From Elusimicrobiota bacterium (GTDB lineage: Bacteria > Elusimicrobiota > Elusimicrobia > UBA1565 > UBA9628), in assembly GCA_023700845.1 (NCBI GenBank), contig JAMPYD010000015.1, positions 1 through 14,795 of the forward strand: a stretch of 14,795 bases of DNA, written 5' to 3'. The notes under the pieces are model-generated. The model saw only the letters and a list, made by a program, of their open reading frames with translations. It made no database searches and was not told the DNA's origin. Below, one piece after another: positions 1 to 6,766 of the stretch. Position 1 is the first letter of the stretch, and each line of letters begins with the position of its first letter. A program made the position numbers and the translations under genes.

Positions 1-32
1 CCCCCCCCCCGTATGTCCGCCGGTCCCGGCGC

Positions 33-809
33 TCAGGCGGCCGCGGCCTCGGCCGCGACGCGCTTGTCGAGCTCCTTGACGACGCCGACGGCCTCCTCCG
101 TGCGGTCGACGGCGAAGACGACCTTCGTCGTCTCCCCGTGCGACGTGCCGTACAGATAGCGGAGCGCGATGCCCTTTTCCGTCAGCTTCCGCGTCAGGCG
201 ATCGACCTCTCCGGGGCGGTTGGGGAGGTCCAGGCGGAACACCTTGTCGTCGGCGACCTGGAAGCCCTCGCTTTCGATGGCCCCGCGCAGCCCGTTCTCC
301 TTTTCGAGAAGGAAGCGGAAATACGCGACGTCGCCGAGGTTCTCCACGAGAAGGCTGTCGATGTTCGCGCCCTCCTGGGACAGCAGCTCCGTCAGCCGGC
401 GCACCACCGCAGGCCGGTTGGGCGCGACGACGACGAATTTATGCGCCATCTGCCGGCTCAGCTCCTGGCGTCCCGCGAGCTGCCGCGCCTGGCGCGGCGA
501 CAGCGTGCGGCGCTCGCCGCGGGCGAGCTCGACCTTGAAGAAACGGTGATCCGTCGCGAGCCGCTGGCCGTCGGCCAACTCCACCCGCGAGGCGACGCCG
601 TGCTCGCCGGGGCCGTAGCCGGACCAGTCGTACCACCACGAGCCCCCGGCCTGACGGCAGGGCTGCCAGGCGCCGTCGTTGACCGAGACCTCCACGCTCC
701 GGACTCCCGGCATGGCGGCGATGCGAAAGGTGTAGGCGTCGGACGTGATCGTCTCGTCGTGGCGCGGGTATTCGATCGCGACCACTGTTTTATTCATGGG
801 TTCGGTCAT
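33..809 (-). CDS. Ig-like domain plus tandem ACT-domain protein
   Basis: A 258-residue protein with no signal peptide or membrane segment, so probably cytoplasmic. Residues about 8-95 look like a small beta-sandwich: RSVEVSVNDGAW followed by a Trp-rich strand and PGEHGVASRVELADG resembles Ig-like folds such as the sulfite-oxidase dimerisation domain. Residues about 123-185 (HKFVVVAPNRPAVVRRLTEL, then GANIDSLLVEN) and about 190-252 (FRLDLPNRPGEVDRLTRKL) are two ACT domains, the ligand-binding regulatory fold that often senses amino acids. No catalytic domain is attached, so this may be a stand-alone sensor or regulator; the ligand is unknown. The start at 809 is preceded by GGGAGGAAGC, a good ribosome binding site; the ATG at residue 5 is an alternative. 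The gene is divergent from the MFS gene. The ACT call is secure; the N-terminal fold is inferred from a few motifs. Confidence 0.85.
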   Translation of the reverse strand: MTEPMNKTVVAIEYPRHDETITSDAYTFRIAAMPGVRSVEVSVNDGAWQPCRQAGGSWWYDWSGYGPGEHGVASRVELADGQRLATDHRFFKVELARGERRTLSPRQARQLAGRQELSRQMAHKFVVVAPNRPAVVRRLTELLSQEGANIDSLLVENLGDVAYFRFLLEKENGLRGAIESEGFQVADDKVFRLDLPNRPGEVDRLTRKLTEKGIALRYLYGTSHGETTKVVFAVDRTEEAVGVVKELDKRVAAEAAAA

Positions 810-866
810 GCTTCCTCCCTGGATGCTTGTCTGCGGCCCGGGTCGGGCCGGCGTTTGCGAAGCGGC

Positions 867-895
867 ATCCTAGGACTTGTCCGCCGGGAAGTCGA
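867..895 (-). promoter_or_regulatory. Candidate promoter of the Ig/ACT gene
   Basis: On the minus strand TCGACT (895-890) and TAGGAT (872-867) are separated by exactly 17 bases, a plausible sigma-70-type -35/-10 pair. Transcription would start near 860, giving a leader of about 50 bases that contains the GGGAGG ribosome binding site before the ATG at 809. Both hexamers deviate from consensus. Confidence 0.4.
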
Positions 896-1018
896 TTGCG
901 GGCCGCTGAATAAAATTCGACGGCGCCGCGACGCTTTCCGGACGGCGCGGTCCGTTAAGTCATAGGGCCCAGCGCTCCCTGGGCCGAATGCTCCTCACGC
1001 TCGCGCGCGCGTCCGCCG

Positions 1019-1024
1019 TACAAT
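1019..1024 (+). promoter_or_regulatory. -10 element TACAAT of the MFS gene, probably leaderless
   Basis: TACAAT ends 7 bases before the ATG at 1032, so the predicted transcription start falls on or next to that ATG. The earlier in-frame ATG at 1023 lies inside the -10 hexamer and could not be on this transcript, which decides the start in favour of 1032. No convincing -35 element was found. Confidence 0.5.
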
Positions 1025-1031
1025 GAACGGG

Positions 1032-2909
1032 ATGAGATCCGTCCGGCGCCTCGTCGCCGCGTCTCTCGCCGTCCTCCTCTGGCTGGAGGCCTTCGCCCCG
1101 TCCGCCTGGGCCCAGGTCGCCGCGCGGGCGGCGTCCGTCCCGTCCTCGTCCGTCCCGGGCGCTTCCGCCGCCGCGGCCGCCGTCGTCCCCGCGCCGCCGG
1201 GCTTGAACGCGCCGGGCCTGTCCGCGTCGGCGCTCACGCTGTCCCCGTTCTCGGCCGCGGCCGCTCCCGTTCCCCTCGCCGCCCCCGCTCTCGCTCCCGC
1301 GTCCGCGCTCGCTCCTGCGCCCGCCCTCGCCCTCGCGTCTCCGGCGATCCGTTCGGCGCCGGCCGCGTCGCCGCGCGGGAAGGCGGCCGCCGAGGCCGGC
1401 GCCGCCGGCCGGGTCTCCGCCCTCCAGGAGTCCGCCGCCCAGGCCCTCGAGCAGGTCTCCTCCGCCGCGTCCTCGCGCGCCGACCTGAAGCGCTCGGGCG
1501 ACGAGCTCGAAGGCATCCTCAGCGGCGAGACGCTTCGGCGCCCGGCGGCCGGCGATTCCGGGACGCTCGCCGCGGAGCCCTCCTCCGCGGGGCCTTCCCT
1601 GCGCCCGGCGCGGGCGTCCGCGGAGCCGACCGCCTCCGAGCCCGCCGCGCCGATGCCGGAGATTCCGGCGCAGGCCCGCAGCGGCTTCCGCCTCTACGCG
1701 GCGGGCATCTCCGTCGTCAAGGTGGGCATCGAGGCCCTCAATCTCGTCGTGCCGACCCTCCTGCTGTCCCAATTCGGCGCCGCCACCCTCGTGGGAGCGC
1801 TCTTCCTGTCGGCGCAGCTCGCGAACCTCGTGGCCGGCTGGCTCGCCGGGCCGCTCGTGGACCGCTTCAGCCCGTCCAAGGTCCTGGCCGCGACCGCCGC
1901 GCTTCAGATCACGGCCATCGGCGCGATCCCGCTCGCCTTCGCCTTCGGCACCACGCTCGGGCTTCCGGTCATCTTCGCGCTCTTCACGGTCAACGGCTTT
2001 CTCGGCGGGGCGTTCGACATCGCCCGGCGCGCGGCCCTGCCGCAGATTCTCGGCCGCGACGAGCGCGTGCTCAACGCCCACAACGCGAAGATCTACATCA
2101 CGCGCGAGCTCGCCGCGATGGCCGGCATCTTCGGGACGGGCTTCCTCCTCGAGAGGCTCGGCTATCTCGCCACCCTCGGAATCCATCCCGCGGCCTATAT
2201 CGTCGCCGCCCTTCTCTTCGCCCGTCTGGCCTTCCGCGGGAACGCGGCCGCCCCGGCCCCCGCGAAGCCCGAGGCCTCCCCGGAAAAGAAGCCCGGCGGC
2301 ATCCTCGCGGCGCTCAAGGGCCTCACCCGCGGCGCGCGCCTGGTGTGGTCGAACCCCGACCTGCGCCGCGCCGCCCTGCTGAACGTCCCGGTCATCACCC
2401 TCCATAATCTTTTCCATCAGATGCTCGCCGTCGTGTACGCGGCGAAGGTCCTCGGCTCGCCCGCCTCCGCGGCGATCCTGCTCGGCGCCTGGAACCTCGG
2501 CGAGTTCGCCGCGGCCCTGCTGCTGCGGCGCCAGGCCGCGCGCCAGGGCGAGGGGGCCGGCCTCGGCCCGGCCTGGCTGCGCTACGCCGCCGGCGCCGTC
2601 CTCGGGGCGTGGCTGCTGTGGCTTTTCCCGACCGTCTGGGTCGCCGCGCCCGTCATCTTCCTGATGGCGCTGGCCATGCTCGGCAACGAGCTCGGGCTCG
2701 CCTCCTACTTCCAGTCCGCGGCCTCCAAGGAGGACGTCGGCGCGGTGACCGGCTTCGTCTACTCTCTGGCCACCACCGTGGGGATGGCCGCCCTGCTCGC
2801 GATGGGCTGGATCTTCGACGGCTTCGGCGGGCCGGCGGGCATCCTCGTCCTCGCCCTCGTCCTCAGCGCGACGTCCGCCTTCTTCTGGCTGTCCGCCCGC
2901 CGCCGCTAG
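1032..2909 (+). CDS. MFS transporter with signal peptide and long Ala/Pro-rich N-terminal tail
   Basis: About 625 residues, roughly 200 longer than a typical major facilitator protein. Residues 1-28 form a textbook signal peptide (MRSVRRL, hydrophobic AASLAVLLWL, then APSAWAQ). Residues about 29-215 are a low-complexity Ala/Pro/Ser tail with a short helical Gln/Glu-rich patch. From about residue 218 to the end I count 12 hydrophobic segments with a central cytoplasmic-type loop (EASPEKKPGG). The loop after helix 2 reads GPLVDRFSPSKV, matching MFS motif A, and FDIARRAALPQIL after helix 4 is like the MFS_3 drug/siderophore exporter group. The substrate cannot be read from sequence. The ATG at 1023 is an alternative start but overlaps the -10 element. 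The stop codon shares a CTAG with the convergent response-regulator stop. Family call is strong; the role of the tail is unknown. Confidence 0.9.
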   Translation: MRSVRRLVAASLAVLLWLEAFAPSAWAQVAARAASVPSSSVPGASAAAAAVVPAPPGLNAPGLSASALTLSPFSAAAAPVPLAAPALAPASALAPAPALALASPAIRSAPAASPRGKAAAEAGAAGRVSALQESAAQALEQVSSAASSRADLKRSGDELEGILSGETLRRPAAGDSGTLAAEPSSAGPSLRPARASAEPTASEPAAPMPEIPAQARSGFRLYAAGISVVKVGIEALNLVVPTLLLSQFGAATLVGALFLSAQLANLVAGWLAGPLVDRFSPSKVLAATAALQITAIGAIPLAFAFGTTLGLPVIFALFTVNGFLGGAFDIARRAALPQILGRDERVLNAHNAKIYITRELAAMAGIFGTGFLLERLGYLATLGIHPAAYIVAALLFARLAFRGNAAAPAPAKPEASPEKKPGGILAALKGLTRGARLVWSNPDLRRAALLNVPVITLHNLFHQMLAVVYAAKVLGSPASAAILLGAWNLGEFAAALLLRRQAARQGEGAGLGPAWLRYAAGAVLGAWLLWLFPTVWVAAPVIFLMALAMLGNELGLASYFQSAASKEDVGAVTGFVYSLATTVGMAALLAMGWIFDGFGGPAGILVLALVLSATSAFFWLSARRR

Positions 2910-3343
2910 CCGACGCGCGGCAGCTTCACGATCGTCAGCCAGAAGTCGTCGATCACCTTGATGATGCGCTGGAACTGCTCGAAGTCGACGGGCTTGGTGA
3001 TGTAGCAGTTGGCGCCGAGGTCGTAGCACTTCACGACGTCGGTGTCGGCCTGGGAGGTCGTGAGCACGACCACGGGGATCAGCTTGAGGGCCGGGTCGGC
3101 CTTGAGCTCCTTGAGCACCTGGCGCCCGCTCACGCGCGGCAGGTTCAGGTCGAGCAGGATCAGGTCCGGCATCGGCGCGTCCTGGAACGGCGGCTGCCGC
3201 CTCAGGCGCTGCAGCGCCACGTCGCCGTCCTCCGCGACCGCCATGCTCACGATCACCTTGGAGTCCTTGAGGGCCTCCCGGGTGAGGAGCACGTCGTCCT
3301 CGTCGTCCTCGACGAGCAGCACTTCCAGGGGCTTAGCCATCAT
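2906..3343 (-). CDS. Single-domain response regulator (CheY/Rcp1-like)
   Basis: A 145-residue receiver domain with no output domain. The acidic pair is D13/D14 (VEDDEDD), the phospho-acceptor is D65 in LILLDLNLPR, the switch Thr is T95-T96 (VLTTSQ) and the conserved Lys is K117 (YITKPVD). The long loop between strands 2 and 3 (RRQPPFQDAPMPD) and the VKCYDLGANCYITKPV stretch are typical of Rcp1-like regulators, which work through protein contacts or relay rather than DNA binding. The start is an ATGATG doublet preceded by AAGGAGGAG, a strong ribosome binding site lying inside the end of the kinase gene. The 11-base overlap with the kinase suggests translational coupling and cognate pairing. 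Its downstream partner is not in the window. Confidence 0.95.
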   Translation of the reverse strand: MMAKPLEVLLVEDDEDDVLLTREALKDSKVIVSMAVAEDGDVALQRLRRQPPFQDAPMPDLILLDLNLPRVSGRQVLKELKADPALKLIPVVVLTTSQADTDVVKCYDLGANCYITKPVDFEQFQRIIKVIDDFWLTIVKLPRVG

Positions 3344-4631
3344 GTTTCTCCTCCTTGGCCGGAGCGTGGGACGCGCCGAGCGTGAAATAAAACGTCGAGC
3401 CTCGGCCCGGCTCCGACTCGACCCAGATCCGGCCGCCGTGGCGCTCGACGATCTTGCGGCAGATGGCGAGCCCGATGCCGGTGCCGGGGAACGCCGTCGT
3501 CGAATGCAGGCGTCGGAACATCTTGAAGACCTCGCTCAGGTAGGGCTTGTCGATGCCGATCCCGTTGTCGGCGACCGCGAACGTCCACTCGTCCCCGGCC
3601 CGGCGCGCCGAGACCCGGACCACGGGAGGCTTCTCGCCGCGGAACTTCAGGGCGTTGCCGATCAGGTTCTGCAGCACGCGGGCCAGCTGCTCCGGGTCGG
3701 CGGTGACGACGGGCAGGGGCTCGACGACGATCTCGGCGCCGGCCTCCTTGCGCTGCGCGTCGAGGTCCGCGAGAACGTCGCGCAGCAGCTTGTTGACGTC
3801 CGTCGGGACCGGCGCGAGCTCGCGCGAGCCCGCCCGGGAGTAGGTGAGCAGGTCCTGGATGAGGCTTTGCATGCGCTCCGTGCTGGCGGTGATGCGGGAG
3901 ATGAACTCGTCGCCCTCGGGGTCGAGCTTCCCCTTATACCGCTTCGACACGAGCTGGGCGAAGCCGGCGATGCGGCGCAGGGGGGCCTGCAGGTCGTGCG
4001 AGGCGACGTAGGCGAATTCCTCGAGCTCCCGGTTGGAGCGGCTGAGATCCTCGGCGCGCGCCGCCTGGCGGGCGAGCTCGTGCATGCCGCCGGTGAGCCG
4101 GCGGATGATGAACATCCCGCTGAGCAGGATCGCCGCGGCGAGCAGGCCGTTGAAGCCGAAGATGACGGCCACCTGCCACGCCAGCGTGGCGCGGATATCG
4201 CCCGAGTCCATGATCACCTCGACGCGGCCCACGGGAGCGTCGGCCGGCCGCGCGCCGGGGGCGACGATGGGCGCGGTCACTGTGATGCCCGCGTCGGACG
4301 CGCCGGCGCGCGAGAAGCGGGCCCATTCGGCGCCCCGGTCGTCGAGGATTCGCAGCGAGGCGAGCGCCTCCTGGCCCTCGTAGTACGAGGCGACGCGCCC
4401 GAGCTCCTCCCGGTCCTCGAGGCTCAGCGGGACGAAGGCCGCGCGGGCCGCGGCGGAGGCGACGGCCTCCCCGCGCTGGGTGCGGGAGTGCTCGAGCAGG
4501 ACGCGCATGCGCAGCGCGGAGAGCGCGGTCGTCCCGCCGCCCAGCAGGACGGTGAGGACCGAGAACGCGAGCATGAGCCGGCGCGCGAAGGCCTCCCAGC
4601 GCAGCGCTTCCTCGGTCCCCAGGGGGCTCAT
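3333..4631 (-). CDS. Membrane sensor histidine kinase
   Basis: A 432-residue sensor kinase. Transmembrane segments at about 18-40 and 150-175 enclose a periplasmic domain of about 110 residues with a CHASE8/PAS-like look (LASLRILDDRGAEWARFSR, then PVGRVEVIMDSGD). A short cytoplasmic linker without a clear HAMP domain leads to the HisKA domain with phospho-acceptor H212 in SHDLQAPLRR. The HATPase domain has the N box at 321-330 (QNLIGNALKF), G1 at 355-360 (DNGIGI) and G2 at 383-390 (GTGIGLAI). All catalytic boxes look intact. The start at 4631 is chosen because its ATG overlaps the upstream TGA (ATGA) and is preceded by GGGAGGACCGCG; a longer in-frame reading lacks any kinase-like sequence. 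Linkage to the binding protein upstream and regulator downstream suggests one pathway; the signal is unknown. Confidence 0.93.
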   Translation of the reverse strand: MSPLGTEEALRWEAFARRLMLAFSVLTVLLGGGTTALSALRMRVLLEHSRTQRGEAVASAAARAAFVPLSLEDREELGRVASYYEGQEALASLRILDDRGAEWARFSRAGASDAGITVTAPIVAPGARPADAPVGRVEVIMDSGDIRATLAWQVAVIFGFNGLLAAAILLSGMFIIRRLTGGMHELARQAARAEDLSRSNRELEEFAYVASHDLQAPLRRIAGFAQLVSKRYKGKLDPEGDEFISRITASTERMQSLIQDLLTYSRAGSRELAPVPTDVNKLLRDVLADLDAQRKEAGAEIVVEPLPVVTADPEQLARVLQNLIGNALKFRGEKPPVVRVSARRAGDEWTFAVADNGIGIDKPYLSEVFKMFRRLHSTTAFPGTGIGLAICRKIVERHGGRIWVESEPGRGSTFYFTLGASHAPAKEEKHDG

Positions 4632-5419
4632 CGCGGTCCTCCCGGGACGCGCACGCCCCAGCGCCGGGCGAGGACCTCGTTGACGATGAGGCGCCCCGCC
4701 GGGACGTCCGCCGCCGCGCCGGCCGGTAGGCCCTTGGCCGCCGCGTTCGCCACTCCCACGGCGTGGCGCAGCATCGCCGCGCGGTCGGTCTCGATCCCCA
4801 GAAAGGCCCCGCGCGCGACGAGGCCGTTTCCCGCCGCGATGAGGGGAATCTTCCGCGACAGGGACGTCTTGACGGCGAACTCGAAGGCGGCGCCCTCGGT
4901 CAGAGTGGAATCCCCGAGGATCCAGACGGCCTCGGCGCTCTTCAAGGCGCGCGGCAGGGCCGCGGGGAGGTCGCGGAGGTTCTCGATCCGCACGTCGGCG
5001 AGTTCGACGCCCCGCCGCCGCCCGGCGGCGCGCAGATCGATGAAGAACGACTCGTAGCTCTTCGTGTGCACCGCCGCGACGCGCCGCCAGCCGGCGGCGC
5101 GCGCGAAGTCGAGCGCCGGGGCCGGGTCGTAGCTGTCGAGGCACTGCAGTCCGGGCCCCTCGAGCTCGCGGCCGAGCCAGACGCACGCCCGGGCGCCCGC
5201 CGCGGAGACCACGCGGTCCGAGGCGTGCAGGGCCGCCAGGAAGCGGCCCTTCTCGATCGGGTCTCCGAGCCGTTCCCGGTCGAAGGCGAGCACGATCACG
5301 TCCGGGCCGGCGCGCACGTTCGCGGCGCCGCCCGGCACGATCAGGGACACCTTCGCCGCGAACGCCTGATGCGGCTGGGCCAGGAGCAGCGCGGCGAGCA
5401 GAATGCGTGTCCGCTTCAT
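4628..5419 (-). CDS. Periplasmic ABC_sub_bind-type substrate-binding protein
   Basis: A 263-residue protein with a signal peptide (MKRTRILLAALLLAQPHQAF then AAK). The mature part has the two-lobed pattern of the ABC transporter substrate-binding family PF04392 (TrpX-like): an AVHTKSYESFF segment after a GWRRVA strand, then AVWILGDSTLTEG, and finally IPLIAAGNGLVARGAFLGIE leading to a helix with an ANAAAKGLPAG turn. Known relatives bind amino acids or other small ligands, but many have no assigned ligand. No permease or ATPase gene lies nearby. It sits 7 bases after the porin gene and overlaps the kinase gene by 4 bases (ATGA), so it may deliver a ligand signal to the kinase rather than feed transport. 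That role is inference. A GAGG lies 6 bases before the ATG. Confidence 0.8.
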   Translation of the reverse strand: MKRTRILLAALLLAQPHQAFAAKVSLIVPGGAANVRAGPDVIVLAFDRERLGDPIEKGRFLAALHASDRVVSAAGARACVWLGRELEGPGLQCLDSYDPAPALDFARAAGWRRVAAVHTKSYESFFIDLRAAGRRRGVELADVRIENLRDLPAALPRALKSAEAVWILGDSTLTEGAAFEFAVKTSLSRKIPLIAAGNGLVARGAFLGIETDRAAMLRHAVGVANAAAKGLPAGAAADVPAGRLIVNEVLARRWGVRVPGGPR

Positions 5420-5426
5420 CGCCGCC

Positions 5427-6587
5427 TCAGAAGGTGACCACGACGGCGGTCTGCAGGATCCGCCCGTCGATGATGATGGATTTCGACGAGGTCGGCATCG
5501 CGTAGAAGAGATACAACGCCTCGGCCTTCAGCATGATGTTCTCGTTGACGGCCAGCCGGGCGCCGCTCGCGAAGGAGCGGAGGACCTCGCGGCCGGGGCC
5601 GCCTCCGGTCCTGCCGCTGTGATAGTTCTCGAACCGCCCCCAGCCGTCGACCCGCCTCTCTCCGACGCGGAACAGCGGATGCGCGGCGCTGACGAAGGCG
5701 CCGTGCGTGACCCAGGAGGTCGATCGCAGGGACTGGCCCATGCCCTCGTCGCCGGTGGCGTGGACGTGCAGGTACTCGGCCAGGAGGTCGAACTCGCCCG
5801 GCGTCCAGCGCAGGTGCGCGCCCGCCAGCTGCAGGACCCGCCGGTTCTCCCGGTCCCACGCCCCGCGATAATAAGAGGCGCCGGCCTCCCCGACGCCGTC
5901 GCGCGAAAGCGCGGCCTGGCCGCCGAGGGCGATGTCCTTGTTGTTGTTGCCGGAGCCGAGGTTCCCGCTCAGCGAGAGGCCTCCGGGCGTGGAAGGGTTG
6001 CGCAGGGATGCCGTGCTGCCGGTCAGGCTGCCGTAGCCGTTGACCGCGTAGGCCCGGGCGTCGAAGCCCCAGCCGCCGTCCAGCTCGAAGCGCCGCGAGA
6101 GCACCGCCCCCGCGTCGGCGATCGGAAGGCCGAGGATGCCGCTGATGAAGACCGGGGCGCTGATCTCGACGCGTTGGAAGGGGTAGAAGCGGCGCGAGTT
6201 GTAGTAGTTGAACGGCAAGGTCACGCGCCCGGCCTGCAGGCGCAGGTCCCGCCAGGGCAGGGCCGCGTCGAGATAGGCGTACTGGATGCGCGTCTGGCCG
6301 ACGGTGTTGCCGATGTTCCGGAAGGACAGGTCCATCAGGAAATCCACGTTCTCGTGGACCCGGGTCGTCGCGAACAGGCCCGCGGCTTCCAGCTGGAAGC
6401 CCTTGGAGATGAGGTTCCCCTCCGGGGTGCCTCCGAGCAGCGCGGGGGGGCCGTGGATCCGCACGCGGGATTCGAGGGGCATCAGAAGGCTGCCGTAGCC
6501 GGTGAAGGCGACCTTCGCGCCCGCGGAGGCGGCCGCGAGCGAGACGAGAAGGACGGCGGACGCGAGCCGGCGAACGATATCCCCCAT
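5427..6587 (-). CDS. Outer-membrane beta-barrel porin
   Basis: A 386-residue protein from the chosen start. The signal peptide is MGDIVRR followed by a hydrophobic LASAVLLVSLAAASAG core. The mature protein is an alternation of amphipathic strands (QTRIQYAYLDAAL, DLRLQAGRVTLPFNYYNSRR, KDIALGGQAALSRDG, EFDLLAEYLHVHA, NIMLKAEALYLFYA) and ends in VVVTF; the C-terminal Phe is the classic barrel-assembly signal. The pattern is closest to phosphate-selective-type or general porins; substrate unknown. In-frame ATGs exist further upstream at 6671 and 6692. The 6587 start gives a clean signal peptide, but 6671 has a perfectly placed TATAAT 6 bases before it, so the start is not fully settled. It is the first gene of the porin, binding protein, kinase, regulator operon. 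Confidence 0.85.
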   Translation of the reverse strand: MGDIVRRLASAVLLVSLAAASAGAKVAFTGYGSLLMPLESRVRIHGPPALLGGTPEGNLISKGFQLEAAGLFATTRVHENVDFLMDLSFRNIGNTVGQTRIQYAYLDAALPWRDLRLQAGRVTLPFNYYNSRRFYPFQRVEISAPVFISGILGLPIADAGAVLSRRFELDGGWGFDARAYAVNGYGSLTGSTASLRNPSTPGGLSLSGNLGSGNNNKDIALGGQAALSRDGVGEAGASYYRGAWDRENRRVLQLAGAHLRWTPGEFDLLAEYLHVHATGDEGMGQSLRSTSWVTHGAFVSAAHPLFRVGERRVDGWGRFENYHSGRTGGGPGREVLRSFASGARLAVNENIMLKAEALYLFYAMPTSSKSIIIDGRILQTAVVVTF

Positions 6588-6766
6588 GTAATTCCGATCA
6601 TAACGCGCCGGGCGCCCCGCCGCCATGCGGGGGTTGTCAGAGGTGTCAGCGAAACTCGATCCCGGACACATAGGTCGATTATAAGCCTCCACCCGGAACG
6701 GGAAAATAGACGCGGCGTCTCTTTTCCTTGGCGGAACGGTGACGGGCGGTGTGCTAGAATCCGCCC
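6588..6766. promoter_or_regulatory. Divergent intergenic control region between porin and ROK genes
   Basis: This 179-base gap carries promoters in both directions. For the porin operon (minus strand) there is a perfect TATAAT at 6683-6678, 6 bases before an in-frame ATG at 6671, and a second TATGAT at 6602-6597, 9 bases before the ATG at 6587. Between them lie two direct TGTCAG copies 9 bases apart (6635-6640 and 6644-6649), a possible operator. For the ROK gene (plus strand) TAGAAT lies at 6755-6760. No convincing -35 hexamers were found. Confidence 0.45.
6755..6760 (+). promoter_or_regulatory. Extended -10 element TGCTAGAAT of the ROK gene, leaderless
   Basis: TAGAAT is preceded by TGC, the extended -10 motif, which can compensate for a poor -35. 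It ends 6 bases before the ATG at 6767, so the predicted transcript begins at the start codon. No Shine-Dalgarno sequence precedes this ATG. Confidence 0.5.

Noticed and set aside
1..32. Run of ten C and a small GCCGG/CCGGC hairpin after the Ig/ACT gene
   Set aside because: On the minus strand the hairpin is followed by a G run instead of T, so it is not an intrinsic terminator; the C run at the very edge may be an assembly or window-edge effect.
138..965. 275-codon plus-strand open frame over the Ig/ACT gene
   Set aside because: It is the shadow of the ACT gene; no motif and no ribosome binding site.
960..3029. 689-codon open frame on the minus strand opposite the MFS gene
   Set aside because: It is Arg/Gly/Glu-rich with no domain and is a by-product of high GC in the third codon position of the MFS gene, whose protein is clearly real.
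3042..5057. 671-codon plus-strand open frame opposite the kinase and binding-protein genes
   Set aside because: No recognisable domain, while the opposite strand has intact kinase motifs and start/stop overlaps.
6588..6692. Porin start at 6692
   Set aside because: It has no promoter or ribosome binding site at the right distance and would bury the signal peptide behind 35 residues.
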